DNA of 64,000 nucleotides from Nocardioides potassii (lineage in GTDB: Bacteria; Actinomycetota; Actinomycetes; Propionibacteriales; Nocardioidaceae): NCBI RefSeq assembly GCF_021648885.1, contig NZ_JAKJHZ010000007.1, forward strand, positions 62,001-126,000, written 5' to 3'. Below, in pieces: positions 26,826 to 34,378 of the stretch (the first letter of the stretch is position 1; each line of letters opens with the position of its first letter). The notes below the pieces were generated by a model, which was not told the DNA's origin, did not search any database, and saw nothing but the letters and a program-made list of their open reading frames with translations. Both the position numbers and the translations under genes were made by a program.

Positions 26826-27766
26826 GGTTGCGACCCGTAATCGCAGTTGTCGAACGAGGTGATGGTGACGAGAGCGGGGTCAATGCCTCGGGCCTCGAGT
26901 TCGCCCTTGAGGCGTGCGTAGAGCTCCGCGCCGATGGCCAGCACCTGGATTTGCGTCTGCGTGTCGGGTCCCGCGCTGTCGGGTCCTGAGGTGTCGGCCG
27001 TCGCCCGTGAGTAGTCGTCGACGGCGGCAGCAACGTCGATCCCGTCGGTGTCAAAGGTCGCAAGGAAGCGCTGTGCCGCGATCATGGCGTCCGCAGCTGC
27101 GTCGGAGTTGTCGTCGAGGGGTGTCACCGCATAGGTGGCAGTGCAGCCGCCGGCAGCGCTTGTCATCACCTGCACGTGACGAGCGCTCGGGTCCGAGGGC
27201 CCCCAGTGCGGGAGAAGTCCGGCGGCGTTCGCGGCCGCGCCTGCTCCGAAGGTGACGGCCGCAAGGGCGGCGCCGGCGAGTAGGCGTGCCGGCCGACGGC
27301 GGCGGCGACCTCCGCGCTCCTCGGTGTCAGCGACGAGGAAGTTGAGCGTGGTGGACAGCTGGGCCGTCGAAGGGGTGGTGGGCGGAGCACTCCTGGCGAG
27401 GAGAGCGTCGAGCGAGTCGTTCATCCGGACCTCCGGGGTCATGTGCCTGTCATCCTGTACATGTCCGGTCGGGTCGGCGTTGTCCAAGAGGTCCGACGTT
27501 TTTTCGAGATCGGTCCGCCGGAGCGGTGAGATCGAGGCAGGGGACTCATCGGTCGGTATTGCCAGGAAGTCGGCCGCCGATGTCGTCTCGTGCGCAGCCC
27601 CGGCCTCGCTGCTCTGCTCGTTCGCCAAGAGGAACTCCAAGCGACGGTCAACGTACTCCCGGGATGCCTCAATCTCGCGCCGTACCTCGGCGCTGTCGCG
27701 GTGCCCCAGACTCCGGAGCAGGTCGTCGAAACGCGACTCCTCCTGTGCGAACTCATCGTCGCTCAT
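26822..27766 (-). CDS. Anti-sigma-like membrane protein with extra N-terminal domain
   Basis: A 314-residue protein between two sigma genes. Residues 1-120 are acidic and helical (EVRREIEASREYVDRRLEFLL). A short segment then begins MNDSLDALLARSAPP, exactly how small actinobacterial anti-sigma proteins start. It is followed by a membrane helix (LLAGAALAAVTFGAGAAANAAG) and an extracytoplasmic domain with two cysteines. It reads like two proteins fused. The ATG at 27766 has AGAGGTG 8 bases upstream and overlaps the first sigma gene by 14 bases. It probably holds one or both sigma factors. Confidence 0.65.
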   Translation of the reverse strand: MSDDEFAQEESRFDDLLRSLGHRDSAEVRREIEASREYVDRRLEFLLANEQSSEAGAAHETTSAADFLAIPTDESPASISPLRRTDLEKTSDLLDNADPTGHVQDDRHMTPEVRMNDSLDALLARSAPPTTPSTAQLSTTLNFLVADTEERGGRRRRRPARLLAGAALAAVTFGAGAAANAAGLLPHWGPSDPSARHVQVMTSAAGGCTATYAVTPLDDNSDAAADAMIAAQRFLATFDTDGIDVAAAVDDYSRATADTSGPDSAGPDTQTQIQVLAIGAELYARLKGELEARGIDPALVTITSFDNCDYGSQP

Positions 27767-28253
27767 CTGCGAGCACCTCTTCCGCGGCTGCTTGGAGCGC
27801 TCTCCGGGCGCGCACAAGCCTCATCCCAGCCGCCTTGTCACTGCAGCCGAGGATCTCAGCAATCTCCGAAGTCCGGAAGCCATCAGTGTAAAGGGCGATG
27901 ATCCGGCGCTCCTCTGGATGGAGCTGCTCAGCCAACTCCTCGACCAGTGACGAGGCCTCCGTGTCGACGCGACCGCTCTTCGCCTCATTCTGGAGATTGC
28001 TTAGCAGCCTTGATCGCGCCTGCTCCGAGCGTATGGCGTTGCGCATGTGCCCTTCGAGTACTCGGAACAGCAGACCGTGCATCTGTCGCATCTCGGCGTC
28101 GCTTCCGGGGTCCTGCAGATGCTTGCGCCACAGCGTCACGAACGTATCCGAGACCACCTCGCTCGCGGTCTCGGCACTGAGGCGGCGCCTTGCGTGCCGG
28201 AACAGACGAGCATGCGTCTCATCGACCAGAGTGCGAAATGTGTCTTCTCGCAT
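27753..28253 (-). CDS. ECF-type RNA polymerase sigma factor (first of two)
   Basis: A 166-residue sigma factor. Region 2 includes TASEVVSDTFVTLWRKH and region 4 includes LHPEERRIIALYTDGFRTSEIAEILG. It is first in the three-gene operon, sigma/anti-sigma-like/sigma. Upstream is a 350-base region that should hold its promoter. Confidence 0.85.
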   Translation of the reverse strand: MREDTFRTLVDETHARLFRHARRRLSAETASEVVSDTFVTLWRKHLQDPGSDAEMRQMHGLLFRVLEGHMRNAIRSEQARSRLLSNLQNEAKSGRVDTEASSLVEELAEQLHPEERRIIALYTDGFRTSEIAEILGCSDKAAGMRLVRARRALQAAAEEVLADERR

Positions 28254-28604
28254 GACTGCTACTCAGACCTCGCCGGGGCCGCGCTCGCTCCCCTGCGCCG
28301 GAGACACTCCGGGAGGCGGGCATCTGGGCGAGCTCCCCGGTCGTGTTCCACCAGCAAGCCGGAGCTTCGAAAGACGCAGCGCAGGTAACGAGGTTGCACG
28401 AAATACCTTTCCGAGACGCGAGCCATCCCCGTTCGACTCGCTTGCGCGCGCCAACCTAACCGTGCCGCGACCCCGTTGTTACCTCTTTATACTTCTTGCT
28501 ACTTCTCGAAGGGCTAACCGCGTCGTCAGCCAGCGCTGACTCAGATTCGGACCTGTCTGCTGTCCATGTATGGGACTAGCACCTCGACATTGGTCATGAA
28601 GCCC
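28254..28604. other. Upstream region of sigma operon (351 bases)
   Basis: No gene was supported. A noticeably AT-richer patch at about 28480-28505 may hold the promoter of the sigma operon, but no clear consensus pair stood out. The region ends at the break point of the ccsB fragment. Confidence 0.45.
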
Positions 28605-28673
28605 GTAGACCACGCCCGCAGCGGCCACACCTTGGTTGCTGAGGGTCTCCCACTGCGGGTCGGTCACGATCAC
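28605..28673 (-). pseudogene. ccsB: 5' fragment of ccsB (cytochrome c biogenesis)
   Basis: The first 23 codons (TDPQWETLSNQGVAAAGVVY) match the N-terminus of CcsB/CcsA-type cytochrome c synthesis proteins, then the likeness stops abruptly near 28605. The GTG start overlaps the resB stop as GTGA, the natural operon arrangement. The remaining several hundred codons are missing. Confidence 0.75.
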
Positions 28674-29329
28674 ACCTCTTCGTCCTTCTTCAGTGCTGTC
28701 ACGATCGCGGCCAGCTCGTCGCGCCCGTTCTCCGGGTCACCCCCTGAGGACCGGTCGAGCCGGGCCACCTCCACCAGTGTGCTCCCGTCCTCGCGACGGC
28801 GGGCACGCACCCACAGCCGGCGCGGGCGCACGAAGAGCGAGCCGAGCAGGCCGAGCAGCGCCAGCACCACGCCGGTCAGCGCGACGAGCTTGCCGGGGGT
28901 CCGGCTGATCTGGATCTTGTTCCACCGCTCGAGGCGGTCGAAGATGACGCTGCCGAGGCCGTCGGGGAGGGTGAGGGTGTCGCCGGGGCGCAGGTCGAGG
29001 CGCAACGGCTGGCCGTTGGGCTTCATCACTTGGGTGGTCCTGGCCTTGTCGAGGACGTAGACCGAAGAGTTGCTGCCGTCGTCGAGGCCGACGTCGCCGG
29101 TGTAGACGAACAGCGACACGAGGGGGTCGATGGCGTTGCCGAACGCGGAGGCCGGCATGGTCAGCTTGCCGTCGGCGTCCTTGCCCATGGCGAAGGTCGG
29201 GTAGAAGGTGCCCTCCAGGCCGATCTGCGTGGGTCGCGCGTCGGCCGCCTTGACCACGCCGAAGGACTCGAAGGTCTGGGCGTTGGTGGGCAGGAACACC
29301 TGCGGTCCGCCTTGGGCGCGGTTGCCGCG
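28670..29329 (-). pseudogene. resB: 3' fragment of resB (cytochrome c biogenesis)
   Basis: About 220 codons of the ResB C-terminus, the partner of CcsB in heme delivery to apocytochrome c. Visible are VFLPTNAQTFESFGVV, a late transmembrane helix (LVALTGVVLALLGLLGSLFV) and the cytoplasmic tail. The in-frame sequence begins immediately after the stop codon of the Xre gene (29330-29332), so the N-terminal half with its transmembrane helices is gone. It has no start of its own. Confidence 0.85.
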
Positions 29330-29572
29330 CTACTCCGCGAAGAGCTGCCCCGGCTCCACGTGCAGCGCCTTTGCCAGAGCACGGACGCGGCTGACGCCAA
29401 GGTCGGCGCGCCCGTTCTCGAACTTGTTGAGGTTGACCCGGTGGAGCCCTGCGGCCTTGGACAACTCTTCTTGCGTGAGGCCGCGGTCCAGCCGAAGTTG
29501 TCGAACTCGCGCACCGACCCGCGCAAGCTCCTCGGCGCGCTGGGCCTTGACTTCTCCGGTACCTAGTTCCAT
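29330..29572 (-). CDS. Xre-family repressor of peptidase/deaminase operon
   Basis: An 80-residue helix-turn-helix protein: RQLRLDRGLTQEELSKAAGL followed by HRVNLNKFENGRADLGVSRV is the Xre/Cro pattern. The ATG at 29572 overlaps the end of the deaminase-like gene by 10 bases, so it is co-translated with it. Xre proteins next to HExxH peptidases are often cleaved to release repression (ImmA/IrrE-type logic, family knowledge). Here the peptidase is the upstream part of the same operon. Confidence 0.85.
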   Translation of the reverse strand: MELGTGEVKAQRAEELARVGARVRQLRLDRGLTQEELSKAAGLHRVNLNKFENGRADLGVSRVRALAKALHVEPGQLFAE

Positions 29573-30912
29573 GGCGCAACGACCGTCTCGGACGGTGCGA
29601 CGGCCAAGGCCGGGCGCGCGACTAGCGAGAGTGTGATCAACCCGCCCTCCATCCCACCTGGCAACTGGGAAGGGCTCCCCACCTCGTTTGCCGAGGTCAG
29701 GAGCCCTTTTCCAGTTACATGGAGCGATTCAGGATTTACCCTGAACCGCTCCATTGACCGAAGGACGGCAAGGTCCGGATCCTGGCGCACCCGAGAGAAC
29801 TGCGGCCCCGTCGGCAGCTCGTACTTGCTCGGCACCGGGCCGCTAGCCGGGTGCGCTCGGGTGAAGACAAGTTGTGCGATGCGCTCGCCGGGCACCAGGG
29901 TCAGCGGCATCTGTCCTAGGTTGGCCAGCTCGAGCGTGAGGCAGCCGACGAACCTCGGTTGCACCTGGACCGCAGTGGCCGACAGGAGGCCCAGACGGCC
30001 GTACGAGGAACGGGTGATGACCTGGGCGGTGAGGTCCCCGGGCAGGCGCAGGTACTCCAGAGTGCTCGCCAGCACGAGTTGACCGGGGTGCAGGACGAAG
30101 GCGCCGCCCCAGTCCTTCTCGACGGCGACCTGCATCTCGCGCGGCTCCTGGTCGAGTCGCATCGCGCTGAACGACTCGGTGGAGGTGCGCTGGAAGGTGA
30201 TGAACTCACGACCGAGCCTGACGTCCATGGCGGCACCGGAGACGACGAGCGTCGTTCTCGGCGAGACCACGATCGCCTGACTGTCGGGCCGCTCGATCTC
30301 CGCGACCTCGTCACCGAGGCGCAGGCGGCGGATGATCTCCGGCTCGGTCAACACCCCGCCGCCCGCGCCGGCGTCGTGACTGGAGTCCTCAATGGCCTCC
30401 GCCTGACCGTCCGTGCCCCGCTCGGAAGCCGGGCCGAGGCCGTCGCCGGCGCCGTGGAGGGTTTTGACGCCCTTGCGCCACAGGCGGCAGAAGTCGAGGT
30501 CGTCCAGGCTCTTCGCCACCAGGTCGTTGATAGCCCCGAGCCGCGCGGCTTGGTCGGAGTCGCTCGAGCGCAGCAGAAGCTGGGTGGCCACCCAGCCCGC
30601 GTTGAGAATGTCCGCACGCTTGACTCGCCTGCCCTGCGCGTGCTGACCGACCGGTAGTCCGGACATCAACCAAGCGACGAGTTCTGAGACGACGTCCTCG
30701 CGATCGGCGGCGTCGTAGGTCTTCGTGGTGATGCTGGAGAGAGCGGCGGTGAAGTCAGACGCGTGGTCCAGCAACGTGTCGGCCAGACGCGGGACGACGG
30801 GATTGCCGCGTCCCGGCAGGTCGGAGCGGTTCCATCGGCGCCAGGCTTCGATGAGCTCGCGATACGTCTCCCCGGTCGCCGAGAGCGCCCCGAGCATGAG
30901 CTCCACGCGCAC
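29563..30912 (-). CDS. dCTP deaminase-like domain protein (downstream half of a frameshifted gene)
   Basis: A 449-residue frame beginning at GTG 30912. Residues 1-175 continue the upstream peptidase protein. Residues 188-355 form a dCTP deaminase/dUTPase fold: GAAMDVRLGREF, FVLHPGQLVLASTLE, then R301-SS-YGR306 and the catalytic glutamate E328 in LTLELAN, matching R110/R115/E138 of E. coli Dcd. dCTP deaminases act as antiphage nucleotide-depletion enzymes. A long hairpin lies in the 3' end of the frame. The start is probably artificial, since the protein reads on from the peptidase frame after a one-base shift at a C7 run. Confidence 0.75.
   Translation of the reverse strand: MRVELMLGALSATGETYRELIEAWRRWNRSDLPGRGNPVVPRLADTLLDHASDFTAALSSITTKTYDAADREDVVSELVAWLMSGLPVGQHAQGRRVKRADILNAGWVATQLLLRSSDSDQAARLGAINDLVAKSLDDLDFCRLWRKGVKTLHGAGDGLGPASERGTDGQAEAIEDSSHDAGAGGGVLTEPEIIRRLRLGDEVAEIERPDSQAIVVSPRTTLVVSGAAMDVRLGREFITFQRTSTESFSAMRLDQEPREMQVAVEKDWGGAFVLHPGQLVLASTLEYLRLPGDLTAQVITRSSYGRLGLLSATAVQVQPRFVGCLTLELANLGQMPLTLVPGERIAQLVFTRAHPASGPVPSKYELPTGPQFSRVRQDPDLAVLRSMERFRVNPESLHVTGKGLLTSANEVGSPSQLPGGMEGGLITLSLVARPALAVAPSETVVAPWN
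29663..29716. repeat. Long hairpin in 3' end of deaminase-like gene
   Basis: AACTGG (29663-29668) pairs with CCAGTT (29711-29716), AAGGGCTCC (29670-29678) with GGAGCCCTT (29700-29708), and ACCTCG (29681-29686) with CGAGGT (29692-29697). Together they make a stem of about 21 pairs around a 5-base loop. On the + strand the stem is followed by TT, on the - strand it lies inside the coding frame. It could be a bidirectional terminator or a structured RNA. Confidence 0.6.
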
Positions 30913-31747
30913 CCCGGGGGGGCGGGTGAGAGCCCAACGTGATCGCCTGGTCGGCCGAGACCGACGCGAGAAAGTCGCACTGCGCAGCGATCGCGGCCGG
31001 CCCGAAGCTGCTCACCGCGTATAAGTCGCACAAGACCTCGCGCGCCCAACTACGGAGCACCTCCGTCAGCTCGGCGGTCGTCACTCGAGCTGACGCCGAC
31101 CCGGTGTGGTCGTCGTCTTCCTGCTGCCACGCCTCCACCTCGGCAGCATCCAGCCACGAGTCGACGTCCATGTCGTCGACGAGGTCGCGCGTCCTCTCGG
31201 CGATATGGGCGACCTCATGACCCACCGCGATGGGCGTCCACAGGGCCCGGCTTCCCTCGATCGCCGGAACGCTGAACACGTGCACCTGCTCGGGCGGCGG
31301 GTCGAGCCCCGGCAGGACCTCCGGCCGGTACAGCGTCTGCCACAACGCGACCGGGTCGGTCTCGAAGTTCCCGGGACCACCAACGGTGATCAGCGGGCGC
31401 ACGGTCGACTTGCCGGACGTGCCCAACTTGTCCAGCTCCCGCTGCACGGCTCGCACGAGGGAGACCGGCGGCGGACGGTCCCGGGCGAACAACAGATCTG
31501 CGTAGTCGGTCAGCGTCGTGAGGTAGCCGAGCAGGGGGCGCAGTCGAACCAGGACGTCCTCGTCGTCAACTGCCCGCTCACACTCGGCCGCGGCCTGGCG
31601 CGCCACAGCGTCAACGAGCCCGCCGACCTGCCTGGCCGCCACAGTGCGGGACTGGTCGCGCAGCCCGCGGCTGACCGCGAGCCGGTCGAGCTCGCGTCCG
31701 AGCGCTTCGGTGCGCAGCAGCAAGGCAGAGAGCATGGTCGTGGTCAT
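30755..31747 (-). CDS. HExxH metallopeptidase-like protein (upstream half of a frameshifted gene)
   Basis: The frame runs from ATG 31747 (a GTG lies at 31750). It encodes an unrecognised helical N-terminus, then IAVGHEVAHIAERT with the zinc motif HEVAH near residue 178, and 55 residues later SWAREVLCDLYA, a likely third-ligand glutamate helix as in gluzincins. At 30916-30922 there is a run of seven C on the coding strand. Past it this frame turns into arginine-rich nonsense ending at 30755, while the next frame continues sensibly into the deaminase-like half. Removing one C would give a single protein of about 730 residues. Confidence 0.7.
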   Translation of the reverse strand: MTTTMLSALLLRTEALGRELDRLAVSRGLRDQSRTVAARQVGGLVDAVARQAAAECERAVDDEDVLVRLRPLLGYLTTLTDYADLLFARDRPPPVSLVRAVQRELDKLGTSGKSTVRPLITVGGPGNFETDPVALWQTLYRPEVLPGLDPPPEQVHVFSVPAIEGSRALWTPIAVGHEVAHIAERTRDLVDDMDVDSWLDAAEVEAWQQEDDDHTGSASARVTTAELTEVLRSWAREVLCDLYAVSSFGPAAIAAQCDFLASVSADQAITLGSHPPPRGARGAHARGALGDRGDVSRAHRSLAPMEPLRPAGTRQSRRPASGRHVAGPRV

Positions 31748-31784
31748 CACGAGCCCGAGCGTCAGCTAGAGGTCGGCGTGCGGG

Positions 31785-32297
31785 TCAGGCGGTCCGCCCG
31801 CCCACCGTCTCGCCCGCCCTCGCGATGCGGCTCAACAAGGTTCCAGACAGCGCGCCGAACAGGGCGACGAGGTCCTCACTGTCCTTCATGGACAGCGGGA
31901 GGCTTTCATCCAGCACCCGGTCGAGCCGGTCGGCGACTCCTTCGACGGCGTCGGCTTGATCCTCCGGACTCGAGTCGCTGCGCGCTGCGCGTGCGCCGGG
32001 GGCGGCGAGCGCCACGAAGGCGTGCGTCCACGTCGCATAAGTGGAGTCGGAGGACGGCCGCCAGTGGTCCCTCAACTCTTCGGCGAACGAGCGAAGCAGG
32101 GTCTGGGTCTTCGTCACAGCCTCACGTTCCCTGTCGTCCAGGGCCAGGTCGTGCGCGCGCCGCTTCGCGGCCGAGGAGACAAGGGCAAGGAGGGCGCTGG
32201 CCGCGATCTCGCCGCGTCGACGCGCCGCGACCCCCTGGGAGCTCGCCATTCGGAGGCCGAGGTGAGTTTCGTGGCGTACCTGCACAACTGCTCCCAT
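31785..32297 (-). CDS. Hypothetical helical protein, first gene of peptidase/deaminase operon
   Basis: A 170-residue, mostly helical soluble protein that I do not recognise (for example AVTKTQTLLRSFAEELRDHW and VALFGALSGTLLSRIARAGE). It starts at ATG 32297 (an ATG at 32249 is possible) and ends 35 bases before the peptidase gene on the same strand. Conserved context with the peptidase/deaminase would be the best clue to a role. Confidence 0.6.
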   Translation of the reverse strand: MGAVVQVRHETHLGLRMASSQGVAARRRGEIAASALLALVSSAAKRRAHDLALDDREREAVTKTQTLLRSFAEELRDHWRPSSDSTYATWTHAFVALAAPGARAARSDSSPEDQADAVEGVADRLDRVLDESLPLSMKDSEDLVALFGALSGTLLSRIARAGETVGGRTA

Positions 32298-32480
32298 CAG
32301 GAAAGGATACCCAGAGGCCGGGAGGGCGGCTAGAGTATTTTCCGTTTGATTTTACATGCCGCCGCGCCGACAAGATGTGTCATCTGTTGCGCGTGGCGAA
32401 CGCCGAGGTGAGCCTGCGGATCTGGACCTCGACGCGGTTTCGCGGGTGTTTCTGTCGTATTACCTGAGAGAGGGACGCCG

Positions 32481-32894
32481 ATGGGAGAGGTGAGGCGCCT
32501 GCGAGCGACACCTCCGGCGAGCCCCGTTTCGGGCGGCCGCCCGCGGTGCTCGCGTCCCTCCTGCGCCGCCGAGGTGCCAGTCGGCAAGGGCGGCCCGGGC
32601 CGGCCTTCGAAGTACTGCTCGTCCGCGTGCGCGCGAGCGTTCGTGGCGGAGAAGCGCGAGGTGGACGCCCGCCTGCGCGACCTGCTGGCGCTCGCGGAGC
32701 AGTACGGGCCGGTGCGCGTCGTGAGTGAGTCCACAACCGCAGCTCCCACGATGGCGGAGATGCAGGTCGTGGAGGCCGCGCGAGACGCGTTCACGGACAT
32801 GGATCGCGCACAGAACCTTGCGCCCGCTTTCCTTGCCCAGGTTGAGGCGGCGCTGAATCTCGCCGTCGAGGTGATGCGTCGATCACTCCGATAA
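32481..32894 (+). CDS. Small zinc-finger-like hypothetical protein
   Basis: A 137-residue protein. CSRPSC, then GRPSKYCSSACARAF gives four cysteines in a C-x4-C...C-x3-C arrangement like small zinc-binding proteins of phages, plasmids and islands. The rest is helical. GAGAGAGGG lies 6-8 bases before the ATG. It is divergent from the peptidase/deaminase operon across 184 bases. The function is unknown. Confidence 0.6.
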   Translation: MGEVRRLRATPPASPVSGGRPRCSRPSCAAEVPVGKGGPGRPSKYCSSACARAFVAEKREVDARLRDLLALAEQYGPVRVVSESTTAAPTMAEMQVVEAARDAFTDMDRAQNLAPAFLAQVEAALNLAVEVMRRSLR

Positions 32895-32991
32895 CGCGTG
32901 TCGTCTTGCGCCGCGGGCCAGAGGGTCGGGACACCGGACGACGCGTGCTCGTGGTCGCCAGTTGGCGACTGGGGCGCGCGGGCGCCCGCGC

Positions 32992-33600
32992 TCAGCCGAT
33001 GCGCACCGGCACCTTTTCGCGATGCGTCGACCCGTCCGGGCTCTTGCCCTTCGCCACCACTAGGTACATCCCGCGCACGTGTCTTGCCGGCGGGGTCCAT
33101 AGCACCCGGCCGCGATGCTTTCCGATGGCACCGTGTCCGTTCGTCTTGAACAGCCGGGCCGTCTCATTCAGGCGCACGCGCCTTCCGTTCGGGTCGACCA
33201 GCCTGATGCGCACCTCCGTTCGCGGCATCCAGCGCCGCGCGCCGGTCAGAAGGAGCCGCTCTCTCCTGTCGACCGCGACTGTGACCTCACCGGGCTGCTC
33301 GGGGGCGGGTTCGCCCGGATCGTCCTCCGCGTCGTTGGGGCAGACGTCCCAGCCGAGATTGGACGTTGCCCTTGCTACCAACCCAGCGCAGAGGAGACCC
33401 CCAGGGATGACGAATGCTCCGAACCCGGCGAGAACGGTCAGGACAGTGAGGGAAGGCAGAATGTCCTTGAGGGTTTTGATGAGTTTCGCGGCCGGGGTGA
33501 GGTAATCAGTTGCCTGCTTGGCCTTCCGATGCCAACCAGGTTCATTTCCCGATCGAGTCGCAAGCGGACTGGCTCGCCCAGCTTCAAGTTGCTGCGTCAT
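32992..33600 (-). CDS. Membrane-anchored hypothetical protein
   Basis: A 202-residue protein with one strong hydrophobic segment (LPSLTVLTVLAGFGAFVIPGGLLCAGLVA) at about residues 50-80. It is followed by an acidic linker and a beta-rich C-terminal domain of about 100 residues (EVTVAVDRRERLLLTG, GRVLWTP, GMYLVVAKG). The ATG at 33600 directly abuts a perfect 15-base palindrome that contains its GGAGA ribosome-binding site. A TTG at 33615 would add five residues. The family is unrecognised. Confidence 0.6.
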   Translation of the reverse strand: MTQQLEAGRASPLATRSGNEPGWHRKAKQATDYLTPAAKLIKTLKDILPSLTVLTVLAGFGAFVIPGGLLCAGLVARATSNLGWDVCPNDAEDDPGEPAPEQPGEVTVAVDRRERLLLTGARRWMPRTEVRIRLVDPNGRRVRLNETARLFKTNGHGAIGKHRGRVLWTPPARHVRGMYLVVAKGKSPDGSTHREKVPVRIG

Positions 33601-33615
33601 TTGGAGATTCTCCAA
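33601..33615 (-). promoter_or_regulatory. Perfect palindrome overlapping a ribosome-binding site
   Basis: TTGGAGATTCTCCAA is a perfect palindrome (7-base arms) touching the ATG of the membrane protein. The coding-strand arm includes GGAGA, so either a repressor bound here or an RNA hairpin would block translation initiation. Confidence 0.55.
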
Positions 33616-33934
33616 ACGTAGTCGTTGCTTACCGGTGCCGCAGGGGTAGCGCGGCAGGGCGATCCACTGGTTTGAGTGGACCGCTTGGTTCGCGCAGGAG
33701 GGTGGTCAGGTGATGACCGGGCCGTCTTCAGACGGGGGTTGAGTCCGATGTCAGCTTCCAGTGGGTTCCGACCACCGGGAGATTCGTACCCGCAACAGGC
33801 GAACCATGGTGTGCAGCGCGGCCCCAACAACGGGGACGTCGTACCCAAGTTTGAGGGCGACGCCGAGCGCTCCGCAACTGCATCCCGACCGTCGAGATCG
33901 GGCTCAGTGGCTCGCCAAGCGCAACCTGACACGG

Positions 33935-33954
33935 AGTGTGACCTAGGTCACACT
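33935..33954. promoter_or_regulatory. Perfect CRP/GlxR-type binding site
   Basis: A perfect 20-base palindrome with the core TGTGACCTAGGTCACA, an exact fit to the actinobacterial CRP/GlxR consensus TGTGA-nnTAnn-TCACA. No gene starts within 300 bases on either strand, which is unusual for such a strong site. Confidence 0.65.
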
Positions 33955-34147
33955 TACGTGGCGAACTCCAGCCCCATAAGAGCCACACCGACCTCACGGA
34001 GGCGACGTGGTTAGGGCTGGAGCTCGTCTTGAAAGGTGGTCGATCGGACTCGACCCTCCTGCGCCCGGGGAAGCAACGCCCCGAAGCAACGGTCGACGCT
34101 AACGCCGGGTGAACGTCGTCCGCAACGGCTGTCTACCCTGTTTCCCG

Positions 34148-34184
34148 TAGTCCAAACTGACTTTTTCGGGTAGTCCGAACTACC
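34148..34184. promoter_or_regulatory. Repeated TAGTCC motif with inverted repeat
   Basis: GGTAGT-ccga-ACTACC (34169-34184) is a perfect inverted repeat. Its core TAGTCC-AACT also occurs in direct orientation 23 bases upstream (34148). The spacing of about two helical turns suggests a repressor operator for a nearby promoter. Confidence 0.45.
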
Positions 34185-34309
34185 TGGACGAGCACGGGAG
34201 CCGTGCCGGTTCTGACCCGGCCGCACCCGGCACTTCGCGTACGCACGCCAAACAAGTCATCCTCGGCGCTTGGTAGGAGCACTCGCTCGCGCGAGGCGTC
34301 CCGCAACCT

Positions 34310-34330
34310 CGTTAGGACGCATTCGTCCTA
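34310..34330. promoter_or_regulatory. Operator of Xre gene (CGTTAGGACG motif)
   Basis: TAGGACG-catt-CGTCCTA (34313-34330) is a perfect 7-base inverted repeat 49 bases before the Xre start. It begins with CGTTAGGACG, the same ten bases found at 34741-34750 before the next gene. Autoregulation by the Xre protein is likely. Confidence 0.6.
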
Positions 34331-34378
34331 GACGAATAGCCTCTGGATGGGAAAGCTCGAGATGGATGAAGTGTGCGC

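Larger units (their letters stand above)
33616..34372. other. Gene-free regulatory stretch (757 bases)
   Basis: No gene was supported on either strand. The stretch is less GC-rich than its surroundings and carries three palindromes (33935-33954, 34169-34184, 34313-34330), annotated separately. A 31-codon frame at about 34007 with a GGAGG is too weak to call. Confidence 0.5.

Noticed and set aside
28479-28604. Continuation of the ccsB frame as a 64-residue protein
   Set aside because: Residues after VVY have no likeness to CcsB; the frame simply runs into unrelated sequence.
30755-30915. True C-terminus of the peptidase in its own frame past the C7 run
   Set aside because: The translation becomes arginine/alanine-rich nonsense while the other frame keeps sensible protein sequence.
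34007-34102. A 31-codon gene after GGAGG
   Set aside because: Short, basic and without likeness; a start signal alone is not enough.
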